Shown here in pieces: positions 45,954 to 53,846 of a stretch of 64,000 bases of DNA; positions within the stretch are counted from its first letter, which is position 1; every line of letters starts with the position of its first letter. The stretch comes from Acidobacteriaceae bacterium (GTDB lineage: Bacteria > Acidobacteriota > Terriglobia > Terriglobales > Acidobacteriaceae). Made by a program: the position numbers and the translations under genes. Below the pieces are notes generated by a model. That model saw only the letters and a list, made by a program, of their open reading frames with translations. It was not told where the DNA came from and made no database searches. The stretch covers positions 1 through 64,000 of the forward strand of contig CAHJWI010000020.1 in NCBI GenBank assembly GCA_903642225.1. The letters run 5' to 3'.

Positions 45954-46055
45954 TCAGCGTGGACTGCCATACGCCACGGCAAACCCCACCAGCACAGCAG
46001 CAACAATCCCCACCGCCAGCACCACTACCCACCGTGCGTACATGTCGTTATTCAT
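45954..46055 (-). CDS. 33-residue single-pass membrane peptide
   Basis: Starts MNNDMYARW, followed by one hydrophobic helix of about 20 residues (VVVLAVGIVAAVLVGFAVAY) and a short GSPR tail. The ATG overlaps the TGA of the glycosyltransferase gene upstream (ATGA), a classic coupling arrangement, and the stop lies 24 bp before the GH92 start. The charged, short N-terminus suggests inside-to-outside insertion. No homologue recognised. It is the last small gene of the glycan operon and may anchor or regulate its enzymes. Confidence 0.65.
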   Translation of the reverse strand: MNNDMYARWVVVLAVGIVAAVLVGFAVAYGSPR

Positions 46056-47134
46056 AAGCTCACTGCTGCTACCCGCTCCACAACTCGCTCAAACTCCTCC
46101 GCACGTCTTCGAGCAGTGTGGTTCGCCAGCGTTCGGGCCTGCGCAGCTTCGCCCATCCGCCGAGCTTCCGCCTCGCTCATCTCCGTCAGCACGCGCACCA
46201 CCTCATCGCGCGTTGTGGCCACGGCAATCTCCTCGCCCGGCGTAAAAAAATCCTCCAGCCCCGGCCACACATCGCTTACCATCGCCGCCGCGCATGCACT
46301 TGCCTCAAACAACCGTACCGACGGCGACCAACCGGCCGCAACCATGTCCGCCCGCGTCAGGTTCAGCACAAACCGCGATGACGAATATAGCCCCGCATGG
46401 TCCGCAGGCGGTAAGTGCGGATGTGTCACCACGTTAGTAGCCCATTCCGTCCCCGCAGGATACATCGGCCCTGCCACCAGAAATCGCTCGTCCGCCAACT
46501 GTCCAGCGGGAGCGTTCAATAACTCCATCAACTTCGTCTGCCGGTCCGCCGCATACGTTCCCAGGTAACTCAAAACGCACGCAAACTCCCGCCGCACCGG
46601 CATGCGCCTGTATAAGTCAGGGTCTACCGAGCAGTAGAACGGCACCGCCATGGGCGACCTGAAGCGATCCTCTAACTCCCGCAGAACCGGCCCGCCAGTA
46701 AATGAAAGGTACGCCGCGTATCCCGGTATATCTTCCGCTCGCAGATACTCGCACTGGCCGTGGAGCCGCAACGCCGCCAGCGTAATGGGAGTGTCGATGT
46801 CATAAAACAATATGGGCCCGGCAAACTCCTGTCTCAGAAATTCCGTTGCTTTGATCGCATCGGGAAAGTAACTTCCCACGACTACCACGTCAGCACCGGC
46901 AAGCGCCGCACGCACCACCGCTGCACCGTCCTGTGCCCAATCCGTATATAGCCGCAGAGAAACGTACTCCGGCTGCGGCAAGTCGCGATTACTGCGGTAC
47001 CACTCCACGTCCTTTTCCACGAATACAACAGTGTGACGGCGTCGCCGCAACTCACGGCAAAGTGCACGGTACGTCGTCGCATGCCCATTGCCCCACGACG
47101 ACGTAATCGATAAACCAAGAATCACTATCTTCAT
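46052..47134 (-). CDS. CgeB-like glycosyltransferase
   Basis: 360 aa with a GT-B fold. The front domain begins MKIVILGLSITSSWGNGHATT, with a nucleotide-free Rossmann pattern. LFYDIDTPITLAAL and the later YCSVDPDLYRRMP are typical of the DUF3880/CgeB group. The C-terminal glycosyltransferase half shows LSYLGTYAADRQTKL, FVLNLTRADMVAAGWSPSVRLFEASAC and then AAMVSDVWPGLEDFFTPGEEI, the donor-binding region. Sugar and acceptor unknown. Its start codon overlaps an inverted repeat, and its stop overlaps the 33-residue peptide gene. Confidence 0.88.
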   Translation of the reverse strand: MKIVILGLSITSSWGNGHATTYRALCRELRRRRHTVVFVEKDVEWYRSNRDLPQPEYVSLRLYTDWAQDGAAVVRAALAGADVVVVGSYFPDAIKATEFLRQEFAGPILFYDIDTPITLAALRLHGQCEYLRAEDIPGYAAYLSFTGGPVLRELEDRFRSPMAVPFYCSVDPDLYRRMPVRREFACVLSYLGTYAADRQTKLMELLNAPAGQLADERFLVAGPMYPAGTEWATNVVTHPHLPPADHAGLYSSSRFVLNLTRADMVAAGWSPSVRLFEASACAAAMVSDVWPGLEDFFTPGEEIAVATTRDEVVRVLTEMSEAEARRMGEAAQARTLANHTARRRAEEFERVVERVAAVSL

Positions 47135-47158
47135 TGAGCTTCATTGTAGAAGCTCAAT
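47133..47158 (-). promoter_or_regulatory. Inverted repeat overlapping a glycosyltransferase start codon
   Basis: ATTGAGCTTC and GAAGCTCAAT, perfect 10-bp arms with a 6-base loop, lie between the DinB-fold gene stop and the ATG at 47132-47134. The last two bases of the second arm are the A and T of the start codon. In RNA this would hide the ribosome site, so it may throttle translation of the downstream glycosyltransferase. Confidence 0.65.
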
Positions 47159-47160
47159 GT

Positions 47161-47670
47161 TTATTGCTGACGCGCAGCGGCCCGCTTTTCCAGCCCGGCC
47201 AGGTGGTGCAGGTCATGACCGGCCGCAATCTCCACCAGCGTCCACAGCGTAATCGGCCCGGCAGAGGGGTGCATCGCGGGCCGGGCCTTGTCCTCCGCGC
47301 TGAAGGTTTCAACCAACGCCAGGTTCCACATGCGCACCGTACGCCACGTTGTCAGCGCAGCCTCCGTCGTGTACCTCACGCCGTCATAGGCACGCGCCCA
47401 CGGGTCCTGCTCAAACGACTGCAGCGTCGGATTGCTTTCGCCGTATACCTGCCGCAGTCGCCACGCCCACGCGATCTCGCAGTCTGCCATGTGGCACAGC
47501 AACTCGCGCAGGCTCCATTTGTCCGGCGACGGTCGCGTCGTGATCTCCTCCGCCGTAAACCTTGCCAGCAACGCATTCAGCGCTGTTGGCGTGGTGCGCA
47601 TGACCTCGTCAGGGGCGCGCCCGTCCAGCAGGTGCACATAGGGGGTTATGTTTGCAGTCTCTTCGCTCAT
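47161..47670 (-). CDS. DinB family protein
   Basis: 169 aa helical bundle of the DinB/YfiT type. Metal-ligand His positions are visible in SLRELLCHMADCEIAWAWR and in AGHDLHHLAGLEK near the end; the third ligand is less clear. Such proteins are thiol-dependent transferases or hydrolases, and EgtB's own N-terminal domain is related. It sits inside the glycan operon, 3 bp after the CgeB-like gene and 26 bp before the next, so it is probably part of the pathway. The acceptor could be a thiol-linked intermediate, which is inference. Confidence 0.88.
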   Translation of the reverse strand: MSEETANITPYVHLLDGRAPDEVMRTTPTALNALLARFTAEEITTRPSPDKWSLRELLCHMADCEIAWAWRLRQVYGESNPTLQSFEQDPWARAYDGVRYTTEAALTTWRTVRMWNLALVETFSAEDKARPAMHPSAGPITLWTLVEIAAGHDLHHLAGLEKRAAARQQ

Positions 47671-47673
47671 GCG

Positions 47674-48798
47674 TTATAGGATGCACGCGACTGCCTTCAT
47701 CTGCCGCAAGGCCGCATCGGCTTGCGCCGCCCGTTGCGCATACGTGTGGTCCCGCAACGCCCGCGCGTGGAACGCCTGCCCGATGCGCTTTGTCGCCGCA
47801 GCATCGTGCGTGCGCAGGTGCCGCACCACATCTTCTGCGGTGCGCACCACAAGAATCTCATCATCGATCGCGAAGCAATCGTCGATGCCGGCCCAGTCGT
47901 CACACAGTAGGCAGGCCGCCGCGCCTGCGGCTTCAAACACCCGCGTGGGTGGCGAAAACCCACTCACTGCCATGCTTGCCCGGTTGATGTTCAGCACCGT
48001 CCGCGCGCTTGAGTTCAACACGTTGTGCACCGCCGTTGGCACATGGCCGATGTAGCGAACGTTGGCAGGCATCGCTTTGTCGCCCCAGCCTTCGCCGCCC
48101 AGCAAAAACGTCTGCTCCGGCGCAAGCTCCGCAGCGCGCAGAAACAGCTCTTCCACCCGCGCCTCGCGGTCCGGCAGGCGGTTTCCCAGAAACGCCAGGT
48201 CGCACGCGTATGCCGGGTCTGGCGCAACGGGAAAGTGGGTTTCCGGGTCAAGCCCGTTGTATGCCTGCAGGTAGTTTCGTACGCCGTACCGCGCAAAGCC
48301 GTCCCTGCACATGGGCCCGCCGCCGTAGCTGAAAACCGCATCCAGCCGGGGCACCACTGCACGGAATGAGTCAGAGGGGTCCGCGTCCATGCGCGCCAGT
48401 GTCGCAGGCGAATCCACGTCCCAGTAGACGGCAAGGGAGTGCGGCTGCGCCTCCAGGATCAGGCTCTCCGTCAGGGCATCATCCACGCCAATGCCGCTGT
48501 GCTTCACCACCACATCAGCCTTGCGTGCCTGCTCAAAGACCTCGGCCAGCGTCGGTAGATCGGCATAGTTGTCCCCATGCCCAAAGTCACCTTGAGTGCC
48601 GACCGGCTTGTACGTCACCAGATTTGCAAACGATAAGTCGACAGCATCCTTGTGCGTCTGCCGGCCGTACGCATCCGGCTCCGCAAAGGTAATGTCATAC
48701 CCCAGGCGAGCGAGGTACTTGTAACATCCGCGATAGTAAGTCGCCGCACCATTCCAGTAACTCGAGACCAGCGACGACCCGAACGCAAAAATCTTCAT
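47674..48798 (-). CDS. CgeB-like glycosyltransferase
   Basis: 374 aa. Starts MKIFAFGSSLVSSYWNGAATYYRG, with the same GT-B arrangement as the enzyme at 46052-47134. Shared group marks are LAVYWDVDSPATLARM, DAVFSYGGGP, YNGLDPETHFPV, LAFLGNRLPDREARVEELFL, RYIGHVPTAVHNVLNSSA and the donor site NINRASMAVSGFSPPTRVFEAAGAAA, then LLCDDWAGIDDCF. It is the third glycosyltransferase in transcription order. The two CgeB-like copies are distant paralogues, not recent duplicates. Confidence 0.9.
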   Translation of the reverse strand: MKIFAFGSSLVSSYWNGAATYYRGCYKYLARLGYDITFAEPDAYGRQTHKDAVDLSFANLVTYKPVGTQGDFGHGDNYADLPTLAEVFEQARKADVVVKHSGIGVDDALTESLILEAQPHSLAVYWDVDSPATLARMDADPSDSFRAVVPRLDAVFSYGGGPMCRDGFARYGVRNYLQAYNGLDPETHFPVAPDPAYACDLAFLGNRLPDREARVEELFLRAAELAPEQTFLLGGEGWGDKAMPANVRYIGHVPTAVHNVLNSSARTVLNINRASMAVSGFSPPTRVFEAAGAAACLLCDDWAGIDDCFAIDDEILVVRTAEDVVRHLRTHDAAATKRIGQAFHARALRDHTYAQRAAQADAALRQMKAVACIL

Positions 48799-48802
48799 AC
48801 GA

Positions 48803-49927
48803 CTAACTCACAACCTCATCCACTATCCGCGTAAGCTGGGCCGCCCGGTGTGCACATGTATGCCGCTGGAGCAGCGTATCCAGCCCCCGCTCCACCTGCG
48901 CCTCAGCGTACAGTGGATCGTCCAGCACCCGCCGCATCGCGGCTTCGGCCTCCGCGCCATTGCGCACCCATGTGAAATCTCCGTCGCGGAACAGGTCCTC
49001 GGTGTCCTCCCACGGCGCACTCAGCAGCGGGATTCCGCTTGCCAGCGCCTCAAACACGCGAATCGTCGGAATACCTTGTAGTGCGTTGTTATATTGCTGG
49101 CGCGGCACATGCATCGTCATGTGGCTGCGCGCGTACACGTCCGGCGCGGCAAGGTTCGGCAGATACCCGCCATACCTCACGCCTGCCAAGGCCAATGCCT
49201 CCTGCCCATCCTGCGGGTACCGTACCCCATAAATGGTCGCGCGAAACTCTGATTCGGGCGAGCTGCGCAGCCTTCCCGCCGGCCCGATCAGGAATTCACG
49301 CAGCTCTGCAGACCGCTCCCCATCGCCCCAGTTCCCCACCCACACAAGCTCGTTCTGGGCAGGTGCCTCGCGCGGAAAAAACACCGAGGTATCCGCCGCC
49401 TCATGCAGAGTCCAGCACGCATCCATGCCGAAACGCTCCTTGTAGATCGCCGTGAGCGCGTCGCCAAAGGTCAGCACACCGTCAAACTCGTGTACGCGCT
49501 GCAACCGAATGCTCTCCGGCGACGACGACGCGCGGTGGTGCGTGTCATGAAAGACCGCTTTGAACCCAAGCTCCGCACGCAGCCCAAGCAACACTGCGAT
49601 CAGCGCCGGCTCGTTCCACTCATGCACGATTACCAGGTCCACGTCATGCAGCGCACGGCGCAGTTCATCCTCAAGCGCCGGGTCTACCGGGTCATACAGC
49701 CGCAACACGATATCGGGATAGGTGGCTGCAAACTGATCGAGTGAGGCCTGGCCGCCGGCTTCCATCAACAGGTTTTCGTAGCTCCATCCGAATGCCGGCT
49801 CATACACCGCAACGGTGTGGCCTAACGATCCCATCTCCCGCACCAGTCCCCGCAAGAAGTGAGCGTTTCCGTTGTTCCAGTCAGACCGCAGCGTATGCAG
49901 AAAGAAGGCAATCCTAAGCACGCGCAC
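48803..49927 (-). CDS. Glycosyltransferase (GT-B fold)
   Basis: 374 aa. The front domain (RIAFFLHTLRSDWNNGNAHF) is followed by DLVIVHEWNEPALIAVLLGL and VFHDTHHRASSSPESI. The C-terminal half shows ELVWVGNWGDGERSAELREFL, GVRYGGYLPNLAAPDVYARS, and MTMHVPRQQYNNALQGIPTI plus RVFEALASGIPLLSAPWEDTEDLF, where the E-A-L-A-S-G-I-P block is the donor-binding motif. It overlaps the upstream GT4 gene by 14 bp and is 4 bp from the next gene, so translation is tightly linked. Confidence 0.9.
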   Translation of the reverse strand: MRVLRIAFFLHTLRSDWNNGNAHFLRGLVREMGSLGHTVAVYEPAFGWSYENLLMEAGGQASLDQFAATYPDIVLRLYDPVDPALEDELRRALHDVDLVIVHEWNEPALIAVLLGLRAELGFKAVFHDTHHRASSSPESIRLQRVHEFDGVLTFGDALTAIYKERFGMDACWTLHEAADTSVFFPREAPAQNELVWVGNWGDGERSAELREFLIGPAGRLRSSPESEFRATIYGVRYPQDGQEALALAGVRYGGYLPNLAAPDVYARSHMTMHVPRQQYNNALQGIPTIRVFEALASGIPLLSAPWEDTEDLFRDGDFTWVRNGAEAEAAMRRVLDDPLYAEAQVERGLDTLLQRHTCAHRAAQLTRIVDEVVS

Positions 49928-51041
49928 CGGCCAGGTTTTTACCGCATACCTCGTCGTACAGCCGCAGGTACTCCGCCGTCATGCGGCCGCGACTGTACTG
50001 CGAGCGTGCGCGCACCGCAGCACGGCTCTGCATCTCATGCAGACGGCCCTCTTTCGCGGAAAGCTTCTCCAGCGCGACGCACAGCGAATCCGCATCGCTA
50101 AAGTACACGGCGTCGTCCCCCCACACCTCGCGCTGCGAGTGGATGTCTCGCGCCACGATCGCACAACCACACTGCGCCGCTTCCACCGCACTCAAACCAA
50201 AGGGCTCATACACGCTCGTAACCAGATACACGGCGCTTTCTGCAAACAGGTGAATCATTGCAGATTCCGGCAGTTTGCCCAGCAGCACCCGCCGCCGCAG
50301 AAGCGCCGCGTCGTACGTCGCGTCGGGTGAGGTCGTCTCCCCTGCCACAAGTACAGGCATAGGGCTCATGCAATTTTCCAGCACAGCCATGCCCTTGGCG
50401 CTGTCCCACACCCGCCCGGCCGTTACCGCCTGCAGCTTTTTTGCTATGCGTGGCGTGTCCACACTGCGCCCGTTTGCAATCACCTTGCTATGCGGCAGCT
50501 TGCCATTGAAGTGAGATCCGAAGCCGCGCCGAAGCTCACCCATCATCCAATGCGTGGGTGCCACGACCGCCGTCGCGCCCATCAGGCCATCCGTCACCAG
50601 CATGCGATATGTCGCCAACCATTCCGACTCCGGCAAGCCCACATCCCCGTGCATTGCCCGCGCCCATCCCAGCACATCGCTGTGCGCGACCACGATCTTT
50701 GGGCACTGGAGCGGCAGTGCGCCAAAGCAGAACTGGTTGCTGTGCAACACGTCAGGGACAAACTGCTTCGCGATGCGGCGTAACAGCGGCTCCGCATAGA
50801 TGTAGGCCTTGCTGTTCTCGCCCTGCCACTCCAGCGGCAACGTTGTCGACTCAAACGTAAAGCGCTTGCGATACCGGCCCGACACACCGCGCAACCAGGT
50901 TGTCTGCTCATCAGATGCGGCGCTGCCGAAGCTCACCAGCAGAACCTGCACATCTGCCCGCGCATCCAGCAGACCCAGCACCAACTCGCGAGTGTAGGTC
51001 CACACACCGCCAACGGTATCGGTCGTCATCAGGATGCGCAT
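49914..51041 (-). CDS. GT4-like glycosyltransferase
   Basis: 375 aa. The glycosyltransferase family 4 layout is clear: RILMTTDTVGGVWTYTRELVLGLL at the front (the G-G-V-W-x-Y acceptor loop), DVLHSNQFCFG, APTHWMMGELRRGFG, then VIANGRSVDTPRI, and VYLVTSVYEPFGLSAVEAAQCGCAIVA, where the E-P-F-G-L-x-x-x-E-A motif binds the sugar nucleotide. It is a retaining enzyme by family. First glycosyltransferase downstream of the radical SAM gene, with a 9-bp spacer. Confidence 0.93.
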   Translation of the reverse strand: MRILMTTDTVGGVWTYTRELVLGLLDARADVQVLLVSFGSAASDEQTTWLRGVSGRYRKRFTFESTTLPLEWQGENSKAYIYAEPLLRRIAKQFVPDVLHSNQFCFGALPLQCPKIVVAHSDVLGWARAMHGDVGLPESEWLATYRMLVTDGLMGATAVVAPTHWMMGELRRGFGSHFNGKLPHSKVIANGRSVDTPRIAKKLQAVTAGRVWDSAKGMAVLENCMSPMPVLVAGETTSPDATYDAALLRRRVLLGKLPESAMIHLFAESAVYLVTSVYEPFGLSAVEAAQCGCAIVARDIHSQREVWGDDAVYFSDADSLCVALEKLSAKEGRLHEMQSRAAVRARSQYSRGRMTAEYLRLYDEVCGKNLAGARA

Positions 51042-51050
51042 GGAAGACCT

Positions 51051-52379
51051 CTATCCTAGGGCGAGTTCAAGTTCCGGCAAAGGCACCGGCTGCTGGTCTT
51101 GAATGTCAGAAAAGCCCTTGTCTGCGAACAGGCTTAAATAAAAAGCATGCGCGCGTTCCCACGCCTGCTCATCGGGCTGCGCGCCAAACGTGGTCACATA
51201 CTCCGGCGAGCCAGGGAACGGGAACATCGGCACCGGCTCACTGACCCACACGCCGTTTGCCTTCAGGTTGTCCTGAAACGCCCTCACGGCCACTGGATCG
51301 TCATGGTCTGTCTTGATGAGATTGGCCTGCACCCACGGGATCCGGCCCTTTGCGTAAATGAGCAGATCGGTGATGCGCTCCGTCGTGTACTTGCAGTTCT
51401 TGTTCATGTCTGCACGGCCCTGCTCGGTAATGCTTTCGACGCCGCACTCCATGCTGATGCAGTGTGCCCGCCCCAGCAGGTCAAAACCGGCCTCGTCCCA
51501 CAAATCAATACGTGTTTGGAAGCCGATGGACAGTGTCGGGCGCTTCGCTATCTCTTCCAGCAGTACGCGTACGTTCTTGCCGACCCCGAAGATCTCGTCG
51601 ATGAAATAGATGTACGTGACGCCACGCGACATCAGTTTGTCGATTTCGGCGACAACCTCCACCACGTCCCGTTCGCGATACTTGTTGCGGAACTGCGTTT
51701 TGTTGCAGAAGGTGCACGCATAGGGACATCCACGTGCAAACTCCAGTTCCGCGCCCAAACCTTCGACCGGCGTAAAAATATGGTGCTTGTGCGTGTGCAG
51801 CTCCACGGGGTAGTCGCTGAAGTCCAGTCGGGTGACGAACTTCATCTCCACCGCAGCCAGCGGCTCGCTGGCCTGCATCACGCGGCCCGGTACCTCGCCT
51901 GTCACGTCGCGCCACACGCAGCCGGGAATCGCGAACCGCGGCGTATTGGCAAGTAGAGGGAGCACCTGATCCGGCTCACCGCGCAGCACCACGTCCGCAC
52001 CGGTCTTGGTCAGCGTTGCTACGGGCGTGGAAGAGCCGTGCGGCCCGATAACGACCGTTGTTGGCTGCTTAGTGCGGCAGGTCGTTAGAGCGCGCAGCCA
52101 CATCTGCGGTACACGCAACTCCGGCTGTGGACACCGCCAGAACAGGTACGAATTCGCCGTGGGCAGAACCAGGAAATCCTCGCCGAAGGCCTCCAGCTTG
52201 GCCTTCACCTCGTCCGGCGTCAGCTTCAGCAGAAAGGCATCGACCAGCAAAACCTCATGGCCGGCGCGGCGCAAGAATTCCCGCGCGCCCAACAGCTCCA
52301 GCGGCACCACCGGCTGCTGGGAGCCGAAGTACGTCGAGCCTTCCCACGTCCAGAACGGATTGACCAGCGCAAACTTCAT
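51051..52379 (-). CDS. B12-binding domain radical SAM protein
   Basis: 442 aa. The front 150 residues are a B12-binding-like Rossmann domain (LVNPFWTWEGSTYFG, LGAREFLRRAGHEVLLVDAF, TTVVIGPHGSSTPVA). The radical SAM core carries the 4Fe-4S motif GCPYACTFCNK (CxxxCxxC, about residues 217-224), TYIYFIDEIFGVGKN, and GFQTRIDLWDEAGFDLLGRA. The C-terminal part shows MECGVESITEQGR, plus PWVQANLIKTDHDDP and EPVPMFPFPGSPEY. Class B-type enzymes of this kind often methylate or rearrange unactivated carbon. It resembles the B12-type radical SAM proteins found in oligosaccharide clusters. It overlaps the upstream epimerase by 4 bp. Confidence 0.92.
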   Translation of the reverse strand: MKFALVNPFWTWEGSTYFGSQQPVVPLELLGAREFLRRAGHEVLLVDAFLLKLTPDEVKAKLEAFGEDFLVLPTANSYLFWRCPQPELRVPQMWLRALTTCRTKQPTTVVIGPHGSSTPVATLTKTGADVVLRGEPDQVLPLLANTPRFAIPGCVWRDVTGEVPGRVMQASEPLAAVEMKFVTRLDFSDYPVELHTHKHHIFTPVEGLGAELEFARGCPYACTFCNKTQFRNKYRERDVVEVVAEIDKLMSRGVTYIYFIDEIFGVGKNVRVLLEEIAKRPTLSIGFQTRIDLWDEAGFDLLGRAHCISMECGVESITEQGRADMNKNCKYTTERITDLLIYAKGRIPWVQANLIKTDHDDPVAVRAFQDNLKANGVWVSEPVPMFPFPGSPEYVTTFGAQPDEQAWERAHAFYLSLFADKGFSDIQDQQPVPLPELELALG

Positions 52380-53521
52380 CGCGCATCTCCGGCCATGGCG
52401 CGAGTCAAGCCAAGCACACTGGCCATTACCCCTGCGTCCTTCAGATCGTCCTCTGCGTCGTCGTTCGCCTCTGCCCCGGCACGCTGCACAATCTGCGCAC
52501 GGTTGCTGGCGTAAAACCCCACAATGCTGTCCAGAATGTCATCGATTGAGCGCGTCGGCCGCCATCCAGTGTCACCTGTGATCCGGTCCAGCGCCGACAC
52601 ATACAGCGGCTGATCCCCGGGTCGAGTCTCGCTCGAGTCCAGCCTGGCTTGCCGGCCCACCCGCGCTTCAATACGCTGCAGCAATTCACGAATCGACACG
52701 GCACGATCCATACCGCCGCCAACGTTGTACACCTGCCCGGCGGTACCGCCAATCGCCAAGCGCACGGCCCCAAACGCATCCATCAGGTCATCCACGTGCA
52801 ATACGTCGCGCACCTGCAGGCCATCGCCGTACACGGTGATGCGCCGGCCGGCAAGCACGCTGTACACAAAGTGCGCCACCCATCCCTGATCCTCGTTACC
52901 GAACTGCCGCTGACCCGCAATGCAGCTCATGCGGAGCACGACCGTCGGCAGATTGTAGATCCGGGCGTAGTCCCGCACATACTGGTCGGCCGCACCCTTG
53001 CTGCACCCGTACGGGGAGTGAAAATCCAGCGGCGTCTCCTCGTCTGCGCCGTTCCACTCGCGGTTCACCGACCGGTACCGCGACCCCGCCTTTTCGACAG
53101 GCACCGTCTCTAGCGATCCATAGACCTTGTTGGTCGATGTAAACACCACCAGCGGCTGCCGGCCGTGACGCCGAGCAGCTTCAAGCACGTTGAATGTACC
53201 CGCGGCATTTGTATCGAAGTCACGCTGCGGGTCGGCGATGGACGTCGTGACAGCAACCTGTGCAGCCAAGTGGTAGATCTCGTCCGCGTGTCGCGCGGCA
53301 TCGCTTACCTGCTTGCTGTTCCGCACGTCACCATGGATGTAGCGCAAGTTTTTAGCAGCCGGCAGCGTGCGCAGCCATGCCAGGTTGTGCTCCGTCCCGC
53401 GTCGAGACAGATTGTCGAAAACGGTCACATGGGTACCCGGTTCGCTCAGAATCCGTGCTGCAAGATTGGCTCCCACAAATCCTGCACCGCCGGTGATCAA
53501 TATCTCGCGCACACTTCCCAT
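52376..53521 (-). CDS. SDR-type NAD-dependent epimerase (CDP-paratose 2-epimerase-like)
   Basis: 381 aa. The Rossmann motif ILITGGAGFVGANLA is at the front, followed by YHLAAQVAVTTSIADPQRDFDTNAAGTFNVLEAA. The TSTNKVYG block is characteristic of CDP-paratose/tyvelose 2-epimerase relatives; the catalytic YGCSKGAADQYVRDYAR gives Tyr and Lys. The end is typical extended-SDR (QVRDVLHVDDLMDAF, YNVGGG). Start set at ATG 53521; a GTG 8 codons earlier and a GTG 3 codons later are alternatives. It overlaps the radical SAM gene by ATGA. Exact substrate uncertain. Confidence 0.9.
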   Translation of the reverse strand: MGSVREILITGGAGFVGANLAARILSEPGTHVTVFDNLSRRGTEHNLAWLRTLPAAKNLRYIHGDVRNSKQVSDAARHADEIYHLAAQVAVTTSIADPQRDFDTNAAGTFNVLEAARRHGRQPLVVFTSTNKVYGSLETVPVEKAGSRYRSVNREWNGADEETPLDFHSPYGCSKGAADQYVRDYARIYNLPTVVLRMSCIAGQRQFGNEDQGWVAHFVYSVLAGRRITVYGDGLQVRDVLHVDDLMDAFGAVRLAIGGTAGQVYNVGGGMDRAVSIRELLQRIEARVGRQARLDSSETRPGDQPLYVSALDRITGDTGWRPTRSIDDILDSIVGFYASNRAQIVQRAGAEANDDAEDDLKDAGVMASVLGLTRAMAGDAR

Positions 53522-53846
53522 TCGTCCGGTCCACGACCCTTTCACAATCTTGCATGGCCGCTAAAGCCACAAAACGAATGTACCTGTTCTAAGTACCCTG
53601 CGGAAAGAGAGATGCGCGCAAACTTGTACGCGGTGGTACGGCCGCCCATCTTCTTCGGCAACTTCAACAAGCCGCCTTCCTCACACACCCTCCGGTTTTG
53701 AATGGGAACGGGCTCACGGAGCCGGAATGCGAGCCAACAGCGTCAGGATGGCGCTGCTTAAAGATCGTCCAGCGGACCCTGGCTGAGCTAACCGGGCAAC
53801 CTGAAGATCTGGTTACCAACAACGCGCTTTCCACGACCCACCATCT
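53522..53846. other. Gap between the two epimerase genes, 325 bp
   Basis: No gene supported on either strand. It is the only large break within the glycan operon, so a second promoter for the radical SAM half is plausible. A small stem (GGGCTC/GAGCC-type) lies near 53708-53722. No repeat of the palindromic family was recognised here. Confidence 0.4.
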
